64,000 nt of DNA from Acorus gramineus (lineage: Eukaryota; Streptophyta; Magnoliopsida; Acorales; Acoraceae): contig CM060851.1 in assembly GCA_030737835.1 (NCBI GenBank), positions 4,430,615 to 4,494,614 on the forward strand, in the 5' to 3' direction. The notes beneath the pieces were generated by a model. It ran no database searches. It had not been told where the DNA came from and saw only the letters and a list, made by a program, of their open reading frames with translations. The position numbers were made by a program, and so were the translations under genes. Positions 49,101-60,942 of the stretch are shown piece by piece (positions within the stretch are counted from its first letter, which is position 1; every line of letters begins with the position of its first letter).

Positions 49101-49450
49101 TCCTCCTTTTCCATTTCTTTCTCAAACTCTTTATTTTCTTCCCCAAAAAAATAAGCAAGAGAAAAAAAAAAACCATTGTTCGACTCTTAAGAAGTCCCTT
49201 GACCTCTCTTAATCCAACCAAGGTTTGTTACTGGATCATCCAGGATCCGACATGGATATGATAAAGTGTACAAAATATCAGATCCGAAGACCAGATAATT
49301 AAACGGGTCAGATTTGGGTCTAGGCTGACCGACCTGACTCTCCGACTTATCTTACCTAATGACCGAAACACCCTTCATAAACGAACCCTATTGAAACTTT
49401 AATTTGTGATATCTGTGTGTGAATGAGGGCATTTAGGGAAACTTAAAAAA
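46173..49450. other. 3.3 kb AT-rich gene-free region
   Basis: No credible gene. 47980-48200 is a MITE-like stretch (TGCGTTTGACTGTGAGG). 48650-48790 and 49250-49350 carry GACCTGACCCGA / GGGTCTAGGCTGACC phrases like those at 24.0 kb, probably hAT-type remnants. 48235-48440 has SINE-like A- and B-box words but too far apart. Confidence 0.4.
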
Positions 49451-49540
49451 GCAGCAACCCCTGACTTCTTGTTCTTCCTAGTGCATATTTTTTGAGTGTC
49501 GAAAAAGCAAATAAGCTTTCGACGTGTCCCTTCGTGTCTT

Positions 49541-50426
49541 CATAAATAGTCGCTTCAGGTGATCGTCTGCAAAAACAGGTTCTATAGCGTTTCGGATGGA
49601 TTAATCGAAAACCCATGATTCGTTTCGCCGATATCTTCCTGGGTAAGTGATTTTTTTAAAAAAATGTTTCTTGATTGGTGGCTATTCATGGATGCAATTT
49701 TTTGAAGTGTGTTTGCTTTTCCTTCCAACTGTTGGTGTTCATTGATCAACGGAGACCTCCCTCTTATATCGGGGTTTGATTTTATATTTATTTTTTTATA
49801 TTATTTGATTGTGTTTTTTTAATTGGGTAACTTCTCTCGTGAGTTTACTAATTTTTTTATTTTTTTAAATTAAATTTATCAGTGCAATTGTTTTGTCTGG
49901 ATGTTGAAAGAATGCGGTTTCGCTAAATTTGATGAATTTTTTATATTTGTATATGATTTATTGTTTTATTTTAGACTTGCATTTGAATGGAGAGTGTAAA
50001 TGAATGGAATGGTAGGTTTGACTCAAAAAAGATAAAAAGATCAACCTTGGTGAGAGAGACTCGATTGGGTAATTTTTGAATTGCTTGTAAAGAATGGTTT
50101 GTGTGGTTCAGTCAATAATTCAGATCAGGTTTGTCCTATTTTGACAAAAAAAAAAAAAAGAGGCTTAAATTGTGCTTACTTCAGTGATGAATCTTTTGAT
50201 CATTTTTTTTTCCATTTCCACTCTATTGTACAAGATTTTGAAAAAAAATGAATCGCGCTTTACAATTGAATGGAATGAAATAGGGTCTTGTTTTTGTTGT
50301 TGTTCTAGTTTAAATTGTTGAATGCATTGTATTGAATTATGAACTCATGATGGGTTTTCCTGTATTGTTTTCTCTTTGTGCTTGTCTCCCTCAGTTAAAG
50401 CTTAACGAGTCTCTTCGGGTGGCTGA
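49541..50426 (+). promoter_or_regulatory. ceramidase leader: TATA-like site, 5'UTR intron and uORF
   Basis: A TATA-like CATAAATAG lies at about 49540. The leader exon ends CTTCCTGG at 49642 before GTAAGTGA; the acceptor CCCTCAG ends at 50394, giving a 752-bp 5'UTR intron. An upstream ATG at 49615 opens a 12-codon ORF (MIRFADIFLVKA) that runs across the splice junction and stops at 50403-50405, 21 bases before the main start. A shorter ATG-GAT-TAA lies just before it. Confidence 0.6.
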
Positions 50427-53400
50427 ATGGAGCGGTCCTTTCCCTTCCATCATCGTGCTCTCATACTGCACAGAATTATTTGGTTTTTCGTTCTGCTGAC
50501 ATTCTTTATGCAAGAATGTAGTGGAGAGAAAGAAAACTCGAAATCCACTTATTTGATTGGTCTTGGGAGCTACGACATAACGGGACCAGCAGCTGATGTG
50601 AACATGATGGGGTATGCTAATCCCAACCAAACTGCATCAGGAGTTCACTTCAGGCTACGAGCTCGCTCATTTATTGTGGCTGAACCTGAAGGAAAACGTG
50701 TAGTGTTTGTGAATCTCGATGCATGCATGGCATCGCAACTGGTCACTATCAAAGTGATCGAGAGGTTGAAAGCAAGGTACCCATGGATATTTTAAAGGGC
50801 TTTACTTCTATGCTTAGTGTTTGGTCCTAAAGTAATTCTAGTGGGACTAAATCTTTGAAGATGACTCTGTGTTGTATGCTGTGTGGTATTTCTGCAAACA
50901 ACAGGTTTCCAGTATATCCACCTTGAAATTTGAATTGGCTGTTCGAGTTCGTCTGTGGTTCATGTTTATTGTGTTGTGAAAATTCATTCTGTGGTATATC
51001 AGCATTTTCTGTCCGACTTTTGTGAGCTTTGTGTTTTATTATTTTGCCTGTCCTATGCAATGTTAATACTTCGGAAATTTCTAGTAAATAAAATTGTCTC
51101 AAATATGTATGCCTGTGGTTTTTTCCAGAATGCACATCATTTGTTTGTTGGTCAAATACGCATTTGAACTATATTAGCTTTAGTTGAAAATTCTTGGAAC
51201 TGTTACCAGATATTGATGTTTCAGAAAGGAATTCTCACCCTTCTTTTTCTCTGCAACTAATAGGACCCCCCAACCACAAATCTTTGTGTAATGATATACT
51301 TTGTATTAAAGTTTTGAAGGTCTCTTATGCAAATTCAAATTTCCTTCCTGGAACTTAGGTTCTGCTAGAAAATCACTCACTGTTCAGTTTTTGACTTTTG
51401 CAAAGTAACCTGAAGCCAACACTGCTTTTAAATGGATAGGAGCATTGAAGAAGATACAGGGTGATGTATAATATTTGAAAGTGCCCGAGGAGAATCTCAC
51501 CCTGTACTCAGTGATGGCTGATATTGGAAGTTCTCAATCTTGAATTCGCATGTAACTAGATGCAATATATGTATATATCATTCTAGACTATCTTATGAGG
51601 AACAGAATGTTCTCATTTTAGACTATCTTATAGAAGTAATCGATTGTGATTTTATTCTCTATGGTCTATGAGTTATGGGCTTTGCTTCAATGTGATTTTT
51701 TCAATTACATGTTACTTTCACTAGTTAGACATTTTTGCAATCTCATATCACCACTTTTGGCAGGTATGGTGACCTATACACTGAGCAAAATGTGGCTATC
51801 AGTGGCATTCATACCCATTCAGGACCTGGGGGTTACCTTCAGTATGTTGTGTACATCGTGACCTCCTTTGGATTTGTGCGCCAGTCATTTGAAGTGATTG
51901 TTGATGGCATTGAGAAGTGCATCATACAAGCTCATGAAAATCTCCGTCCTGGAATAATTTATATTAATAAGGGTGAGGAAGCAAGGAATGAATTATATGT
52001 TGTTTTATTTAAAAATGTGTGATAGCCTGGAGAATTTTTTAATATCCCTTCCAGCTTCTCATGAATTGAAATTATTTGACCTTTTAATCCCATCCAGAAA
52101 TATTTAGAATAGGGAATATATTCTTGTATACCTTTGTGATAACATCCAATGAATAACGCTGGTGTTATGGGTCACTCACAAATTACTCTTCAAAAATCTA
52201 TAGCTATGCATGCACCTTACAAATGATATCCTTTGTCCTGAAAATCAGTTTACCTAGTACATCATATGCTTTATGATGTATGATTCTTTTCCTTGTATTG
52301 CTTTAGATGTGTTTCTATACTTGCCTGTTCTCATCGGCTTAACTATTAAATTCTCTTCCAATTGTGAGTTTTTTTTTTTTAATTTATTTTTTATGATATG
52401 TATCAGATTGATGATATAGGTCGTGGTTGTTGTAATTGTTTTGATTTACAGGTGAACTTGTAAATGCTGGTGTCAACCGTAGTCCTAGTGCTTATCTCAA
52501 TAATCCTAGTGAAGAGAAAAGTCAGTATAAGCACAATGTAGACACTGAAATGACTCTGCTGAAGTTTGAGGATGATGAATGGGGTTCAGTGGGCAGCTTT
52601 AATTGGTTTGCAACTCATGGAACATCCATGAGCCGTACTAATTCATTGATAAGTGGCGACAACAAAGGAGCCGCTGCGCGTTTCATGGAAGACTGGTTTA
52701 AACAGAAGAGTTTTCTGGAGGGTGTTGAGAGCATTCATCCTGATACATTTGCCAAAGGCATTAAGTATCAGAAAGGAAATTATCGAAGAGTCTCTAACAT
52801 AATTCCTGATTTGCCTGATACCCGTAAGTCATAATGATAGTTCTGCTTTACATATTGAACACATTTTAATTAACAAAAATTTGCTAATAACGTGCTTTAC
52901 ACGGGATCTGATTGTGCAGATAATGAGTTGTTGGGACTTGCTGCTTCCAACCAGGCTTCTGGTGGGAGGCCAGTTAGAAGGTCTCTGAGTGCTGCTCGGC
53001 GCGTTCGGAGTGCTTTCAGGGAGGGTGATAGACCCAAATTTGTATCTGCATTCTGCCAATCAAATTGTGGAGATGTTAGCCCAAATGTTCTTGGTGCCTT
53101 TTGCATAGACACTGGGCTACCTTGCGACTTTAATCATAGCACCTGCAATGGGAAGAATGAACTTTGCTATGGTCGAGGCCCTGGGTATCTACATATCATT
53201 TAACTCAGCAAGATCAGTTTCTTTATTTTATGTGATCCTGATTTGTACTTTTTGGAATATACTGCTAGTTACCCCGATGAGTTTGAAAGCACACGAATAA
53301 TAGGAGACAGGCAATTCAGAAAAGCTGTAGAACTGTTCGACTCGACGACTGAAAAACTAAAAGGGAGGGTTGACTATCGTCACACATATTTAGACTTCTC

Positions 53401-55989
53401 ACAGATTAAGGTCACCATTCCTTCAAGTGATGGAGGTACACAAGTTGTCAAAACATGTCCCGCTGCAATGGGATTTGCTTTTGCTGCTGGAACCACTGAT
53501 GGTCCTGGAGCATTTGATTTCAAGCAAGGAGATGATCAGGTGACTTGAATCACCTTCTCACTGCACTCGGCCCGTGGACTGTTTGTTAGTTAATCTTAAT
53601 TTGGCACCTTTTCAGGGAAATCCTTTCTGGAAATTGGTGAGGAATTTACTGAAAACACCAGATCAGAAGCAAGTTGACTGTCAACATCCAAAGCCGATTT
53701 TACTCGATACTGGTGAAATGAAGTTACCATATTCTTGGGCGGTGGGTTGCACCCTTTTCTTCTTTTCTTTGCCTTACTTTGAAGGATTTCTGTGCAACTT
53801 TTGGGTTTTGGCATACCTTGTGATGTAAAAATGAACTTACACGAGATGACTTGTTTATTCGTTGTGGCAGCCTTCTGTTCTTCCAATTCAGATCCTGCGC
53901 ATTGGGCAGTTAGTAATCCTCAGCGTACCAGGAGGTAAGCGTGTCAATGCCTGGAATTTGTTATTAGATAACATGGGTGTTACTGTCCATGAATGCAAGT
54001 GGGTGTTTGGATGTCCTGATTCATGACACTTAACAACCAATTTGAAGTATTGCCTTAGCCTTCTTTTTTTAATGTGACAATGACCGATGATTCATCTTTT
54101 GAATCAGAATGTATAGGCTTACATCTTATGAACAATATAAATTTCTATGCTGGACAGCTGTAGAGATGGGTCAAATGAATTTTCCTTGTTCTTTGCTACA
54201 CCAACTTCCACTAACAATGTTTTCATGGTCATCACTTTGCTGTTATTGTCAGCTTTCACTTGTTCCACTTCTGAGCAGTAATATAATGATGATCTGTTTT
54301 AAAAAAATCCATTCTGTTGTCATTTTCAGAATTCACTACGATGTCTGGAAGGCGTCTCCGAGATGCTGTGCGGACAATACTCACAAGTGGTGGCAATAAA
54401 GAGTTCGATCCCAATGTCCATGTTGTCATTGCTGGGCTGACTAATTCGTACTCGCAGTATGTTACAACTTTTGAGGAATACCAAATACAAAGATACGAGG
54501 TTAGTGTAGCTTCCTTATTGCCGTAAATTTCTTTCATATTCACAATGAAAAACTTCATGAGCTGCATGCTCGTAGTCCATACCCAATACTTGATTCAAAT
54601 CACTCTTTTATATAACTTGGACAAATGGTCATAGACAACTGATTCAAATCACTCAACCTAATTCAACATATCATGTTGTGGATGTTTTGAAATAACACGA
54701 TCCTTTGACACATACATCAGTCTGTTATAGTATTGGGGTATTGAGTCTTTCAAAAAATTTCGAACTCCTTAAACTCAATAAGATTGGGGGTTAAATTTTT
54801 AACATAGAATTTTTTGATTGCTAGATAAAATTATTTATCTTGCAATTCATAGGCCATTGAATATGAGTTTCCTTTCAAGTGTTTTTTATGTAAATGTGTT
54901 CTCCTAAAAAATGAGGTTTGTTTTGAGTTTCAGCATTATAATTCTTGTTTGTTCCAACCGAGTAACTAGAATCCATGAATCAAGAAAATCTATGCACGTC
55001 CTGAATATCAATAACATTGGGCATGTAAATTGTATCATCTGATCAAGGTGTCCTAAACTTAATGGTTGAGATTTTAATTTTTATTATTTTCTTTCCCACA
55101 TGTACATATCTTAGTCAACCGAAGTATACCGGTGATGGGTAATATTTTCATTATTGCGTCTCAGTTTAAGTGCTTTGGAAAACAGTAACTAAGGTTCATA
55201 TGCTGAAGGATTATAAAGGGACTCACACTATGAAGCATAGCATTCTGAAAATCATGTATTTGCTTTCTTTCATAATTATGCATTGTATGGTATTATTATT
55301 ACGCTGTGGAATATCTTTAAAGCCTCTTGTATTAGGAGAACTATATTAAACATTCTTGCTTTATATTTCTTATGTCACACACATATATTGGTGAATGATG
55401 ATGCTATCATAAGCTCTCTTGTTCACTGCACTCACAGGGCGCATCCACATTGTACGGTCCGCACACGCTGAGCGCATACATCCAGGAGTTCAAGAAGCTT
55501 GCGACCGCCCTCCTCAGCAACCAGGACATCAGCCCTGGCCCGTCGCCCCCTGACCTCCTCTCCAAGCAGATCGGCCTCCTCCCACCCGTCGTTATGGACG
55601 GGACGCCCATTGGTGTCAAATTCGGAGATGTCAGCACCGACGTCCCCAAAAACTCCACCTTCAGGAAGGGCAACCTGGTGACCGTGGTGTTCTGGTCGGC
55701 CTGCCTGAGGAACGACCTCATGACGGAGGGCACATTCGCGCTCGTTGAATTGCTGAACAAGGACAAGAAGACATGGTCTCCGGCCTACGACGACGATGAT
55801 TTTTGTCTACGATTCAAGTGGTCCCGGCCTTCAAAGCTGAGCTCGCATAGCCACGCCACGATCGAGTGGAGGATCCCAGAGACGACCATACCGGGGGTGT
55901 ATCGGATTTCGCACTTTGGTGCTTCGAAGAGTTTGTTTGGATCGATCAAGCATTTTGGAGGGGAATCTACTGCTTTTGTGGTGGTTTAA
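50427..55989 (+). CDS. neutral/alkaline ceramidase (NCER)
   Basis: Nine exons: 50427-50776, 51764-51972, 52452-52823, 52920-53184, 53269-53539, 53616-53741, 53871-53934, 54330-54499, 55438-55989; joined length 792 residues, normal for plant NCERs. Hydrolyses ceramide to sphingoid base and fatty acid in the secretory pathway. The N-terminus has a hydrophobic signal/anchor (residues ~13-32, IIWFFVLLTFFMQEC). Catalytic-domain landmarks: YLIGLGSYDITGPAADVNMM, zinc-site IHTHSGPGGY, NWFATHGTSMSRTNSLISGD, then CQSNCGDVSPNVLGAFC with the GDVSPN nucleophile serine, and GFAFAAGTTDGPGAFDF. The GC-rich last exon codes the C-terminal beta domain, ending STAFVVV. Frame is kept through all junctions. Recalled Arabidopsis neighbour-matched homolog is NCER2 (At2g38010). 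No defects seen. Confidence 0.95.
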
Positions 55990-56544
55990 AGTTTTGCTTG
56001 GTTTGTGTGGGTGTGCATATCTGTTTTTATTGTTATGCTTTGCAGAATGATCTATAACCAGTTGCTGTATTTTTTTTTTGTGTTTTGTTTTCAAATGGAT
56101 TGAATATTGTCAATATATACATCTCTGCTCGGAAATTGATCCAGACCATCCCCATTTGAGATTTTTGGAAGTGCCCGGAGGGAGAGATTTTGAAAATCTG
56201 ATTAATATTTCAAAAGCATTATTTTTACATCTTCTCAAACAAAATATACTAAACTGGGGAGAACACGGAGTATTGAAAAAAAATGTTTGCATCTGTTTGT
56301 GGCAGTTAAAATCAAAGGATTTAAACACACCTTTGATTTTTCAAGTCACTTGGATGTTTTCATTTTTGTTTTTACACCCCCATAAATTTAATTACTAATA
56401 TTTATTACTTATTTTTTATTTCTTTTTTACCCTCCTACTCGTATCTATTCATTCAAAATATAAGATTTTAAATTTAGATATATATATGTATATTAAGATT
56501 TTAAAATCAGATTTACATAAATTATAATAATACATTTAAATTTA

Positions 56545-57497
56545 GGGTTAAAGACATTTGAGTCCTTGTAAACATCCATAAACCCATATAAGCCATTGCA
56601 AACTTGGAGTCGGACACACAGGTCCTTTAAACCGTTATGGTAAGTCAATTTAGTCCATGGGTTAATTTTTTTTATCCAATTTAACGATATATTTTCATAA
56701 TATTCCATCCGTGTAAAATTAAACACTCATATAAATCACTGAAAAAATAGAAAAAACATATATATCCTTTTAAATTATCATTTTACCACCGATCAAACTC
56801 ATTTTTATTTTATTTTTGGGATTTTTAGTTTTAAGTCCCCACAAACCATCATATTTAGTGATCGATCCCTCCCTTTTTCGTATTTAGGTTTTAATCCCCA
56901 GATTTAAATGATAGTTCTTTTTTAGTCCCTAAGAGGGACCTATCCATAAATTATTTAATTTACTTTTTAGTCCTTGTGAGGGACCTATCCATGAATTATC
57001 CTTTAAATCGGGGGACTAAAACCTAAATACGAAGAAGGGAGGGATCGATCACTAAATATGATAGTTTGTGGGGACTTAAAACTAAAAATCCCTTTATATT
57101 TTCTTTTGTAGATTTTGACATTATTGTTGCATACTACTGCATTATTATTATTATTATTTTGCTTCTAGTTCAAATAATTGTAATTATAAAGATGATTTTA
57201 TTTATGTATTGTATTTAATATACTATAGATATTACTTAGATTTTTTATTTTACATTTTGATGAGGTGATTACATAAGTTAAAAAACTCATGTTAATCATC
57301 ATGTTGTGCATTATGGAGGGTATAACAGTAAAATCACACATATGATTAATTTTAACTATAATAGGTTAAAAATGATTTAACAATAGGGAAAGATTAGACA
57401 TTTTTTGTGTTTCTAGAGAAGTAATTGTCATGTTCCAAGTTTACAAAGACTTATATAGGTTTATAGATGTTTATAGAAACTCAAACCTCTTTAACCC
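56545..57497. mobile_element. 953-bp foldback element with nested MITE
   Basis: Ends GGGTTAAAGACATTTGAGTC and, inverted, GGGTTAAAGAGGTTTGAGTT, with complementarity continuing through CATAAACC(C/T)ATATAAG. Exact 9-bp target duplications TTAAATTTA at 56536-56544 and 57498-57506. It carries the 275-bp MITE (56818-57092) inside, so it is older than that insertion. No ORF. Mutator-like by duplication length. Confidence 0.85.
56818..57092. mobile_element. 275-bp foldback MITE, copy 2 (nested)
   Basis: Starts GGGATTTTTAGTTTTAAGTC and ends with its inverse; both arms contain GATCGATCCCTCCCTT-type sequence. Flanks TTTATTTTT (56809-56817) and TTTATATTT (57093-57101) match at 8 of 9 positions. Same length and same family as 12945-13219, with better-preserved arms. 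Confidence 0.88.
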
Positions 57498-57506
57498 TTA
57501 AATTTA

Positions 57507-57897
57507 ACAATTCAAAATTAAAGTTATTCACCAAATATATCTCAATTCTATAAAGATTAGTTAAGTTATTTTTATTATAATATCAATGTATTTAATATAT
57601 GTATACATGGGTCCGAATTTAGTCAGAACTGATTTTGGTCATTCTAATCAATATCCAACTACTCAATCCATGAATTGACTTAAATAGCTTATGATCGACA
57701 TGCACAGTTATATGTATGACTCTCTTACTGGATTTAATCTGACCTGAATTTAGCTACTAAGATTAGTATTCCGAAGGAGATTGACACTTATATCAAACAA
57801 TTTGACCGTGCAGTTTATACAATAATGTAACAGATTCTGCGCGGACTGGGGTCTACCGTGCGTAAAAAAAAATTCACCTTCCGATCTAATAAATCCA
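57507..57897. other. AT-rich spacer
   Basis: No gene recognised between the foldback element and the leader region of the anion transporter. Confidence 0.4.
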
Positions 57898-60800
57898 TTG
57901 ATGGGATGGTCTCCAGAAATTAAAAAAAAAAAAACAGAAAAACCAACGTCCTCTCTTCCCCCCTCACAAGAATCCCGTCTCTCTCCCACCCGGCGATCCC
58001 CCCACCTCCAGAGGCGGCGACGCCGTCCCCGGAAGCCGACAGCGACGCCTTCCGCGAAATCCAACGGCGACTCCCCTCCCACATCGGACGGAGACGATCC
58101 CCTCACCCGAAACTCCAGGTTTGGTTTTTCAAGATCCAAATTTTCTTTGACTCTGAAGATTTTCAGGTTTCGATACGAAGATTGTGTACAATTCGGTTTT
58201 TCAATTTTGATATGAAGAAGATCGGTTGCCCCCTTTTGACTTCGTTTTTAAAGAGGGCACTTTGGTCATTTCCAGTAATTGTTTTTTATAATGCAGTCGA
58301 GTATAATGTAAATTACGGATGCACCCCAGCTCATTTGCTCAAAAATTTGTAACTGAAGCTTGTTTTATATCTACACGCGAGTGTAGAGTCGTTGAGGCAT
58401 GTGAGTGAAAATTCAACTATGTTTCCTCTTCTCTCAATCGTACACGCTGTATTTCATTATTATTATTATTACTGTATGCAAATCTAAACCTACCCATCTT
58501 TTTTTAATAAAAAAAAAAACTACTGAGGAGAGTTGTTTCTGAAGACTTAATGACGAAATTGTGATATATTGAAAAAATGTGTGTGTGAGAGAGAGAGAGT
58601 TTGATTTCTTCACCGATTGGGGTTTTATCAGGTCAGTTTTCTGGTCTTTTTTCATCTGGGTATCTGTAAATTTTGGGTTTTTTTGGTCGATCATTTGGAG
58701 TTGCAGAAACATTTGTAAAGATAATTTGCATTTGTTTGTCCCAGATCCATTATGAGATTATGTTTTGGTTTCATCACAGTGATCTATAAGAATTGCTTTC
58801 GTTGTTCTTCTTGGGTCGTTTTGAGATTATTGTTCTTATATCTTAATATGGGTCTCTATTATATCCTTCCCCCCACCGACATTATCGTTCGCGCTCCTAC
58901 TGTGAACACCTTTTGAGGGGTTCCGGAGGGGAAAAGATTGAATTTTTTTGAGGGTTATGGTAGTTTTGGAGGGTGGGTTTGTTATTTTTATATTTTTATT
59001 ATTTCTTTTGGGGGTGGGGGGTTGGCTCTGAAGGGTTTCGGCTTAATGGTGTGTTAGGAGTAAGTTATGTTCACTTATATGGTTTCGCTTGGTGTTTGCA
59101 TTTGAATCATGGATGTGGTGTTGTGTTTTTGGTCTTGGAAAATGTAATCCATTTAGCTGTTTCAGAAGATTATAATAGGAAGATAAGTGGAAAGCATAGT
59201 GTGAATCCTTGTGTTTAAGGACACATATTGTTTCATCGATGATTGGGATGGGTGACAACTGAAGTTCTTCTCTTTGGTTATTGGTATTCGGTTTCAAGTG
59301 GTGAAAATTAGAAATTGTGTGTGTGGTAATGGTTCTTCATTTTTTGAGATATTTACATAGCTTGAGCTAGATTATAATGAAAATTTGTGTTCTTTGTGTA
59401 TTTCATTGGTAGTTGATAAGACTGTTGAGATTCGGTTAAAGTGGCTCGCCAAGTAATGTAGCGCCTGTTGGTTGGAACGGAAAATATATCAGATAACTTT
59501 GAAAAAGAACACCACCCCTAATTTCCCCCCGTTTGGTTGTTCTTTGATCAGGTACAATTGAAGACTTTTGGAAAGTATGAATATATTATGAGTATGTTGT
59601 CTTGCAAAACAAGCTTTGAGTAGTTAGTAAGCCTTATCCAATCATCTTGATGGACTTTTTTTTTTAATTCTTTCTGTTTATGTTTAGGTAAGGTGACTAT
59701 ATAATATGCAAGAGGAGTTGAACATTCTGTTTTATGGAATCAATTTCATCTGATTATGGGCATGGGTGGCATTTTCGTTTTTGTTCTCTCTTTTGTTGTT
59801 TATTGATAAAGGGAAAAAAAAAGTTAATTACCCTCCCAATGATTGTTATTTCTTCTAACCAAAAAAATGAAATGAATAAAGAATCAGAAAAAATACAATT
59901 TTCATTTTTTACCAATCGAAAATGTTAATCCAGAAATTTATATAGCCCTTATATGCACAAGCCAAATTCAGAAATTAAATAAATATATAGCCCTTGTATG
60001 GAAAAGACAAATATTCAACAATGAGAGCTGAATGAGTTATCAATCTAGATTAGTCACTCTAGATTTTAGCTACAATTACAGGTATTAAGATTCACAGATC
60101 TTTTAGTTTCCACGCATGCATGGAAATCAATTACTTTCCACAGTTCCGTCACTTCATATATGTGGGGCCATGGAATATGCTCATGTGTTTGGGTGTAGGT
60201 TCATATAAGATAATGGTAGGCCTATTGACTACTTATAAATAATTGAGACTTCCTTCTCCTTATTCCTCATCAAAGTAGTTTGAGAATGTACACATTTAAT
60301 TAGTTCAGGATCTTATGCCAAAGCTTTTCATTTAGTCATTTCTCAGCCTGTATTCATGTTCTTTGCTTATAACATGTGTCAGGCTCCAGGTAGTGTAATA
60401 GTAGCATGATTTAATTGATTGGGTGGTATGGATTTGAATGTTCTTATGAGTCCTGTACTCCTGTCTGGGGAGAGTATCATGAAAATTATGCCAGGTGATT
60501 GCATCTAGGATTCGCTTCTCCTAAAACTTAGCTAAATATGTTCATGAAAAACAGTGAAGTTTTTCATAATATGAAGTTGTTTAATTGATCATGCATGATG
60601 TTGGACATTTTTTTCTTATTTAACATGGTTTTAAGCAAGTATTACAAATCCTTTTTGTTTGTTGTGGCTTGTCATGTTAGTCTACACAAAATAAAATAAA
60701 ATAAAAATAGAACTTCTCTATTTCCCTTATCAACGATGATCTCCTTTTTGCAGGTTATTCCATTTATCAGATGAGCTGATAGGTGTTCTATTATTGTCCT

Positions 60801-60942
60801 CAGTCGGCAGGAAATTCTCGCTGCTATTGGAAAAAAATCCACATGAGAACCTTCTCTCTGACTAGGGGAACATAGGCTATGAAGGAAAATCTACAAACTA
60901 TTAGATTTACGTGCACTTTCTCTATATACACCACCTACAAGT
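57898..60942 (+). promoter_or_regulatory. PHT4;6 leader exon and predicted 2.6 kb 5'UTR intron
   Basis: 57900-58118 is CT-rich and GC-richer, like a plant 5'UTR exon, ending ACTCCAG before GTTTGGT (58119). A good acceptor TTTTTGCAG ends at 60753, 190 bases before the coding start. The leader exon contains an upstream ATG ORF running through the donor. No coding exon is seen in the intron. Inferred from splice motifs only; a different short gene starting at 57.9 kb is possible. Confidence 0.5.

Noticed and set aside
57898-58215. Plus-strand ORF of 105 codons rich in R, P and S
   Set aside because: Low-complexity leader-type sequence that runs through a good splice donor; better read as the 5' UTR of the anion transporter.
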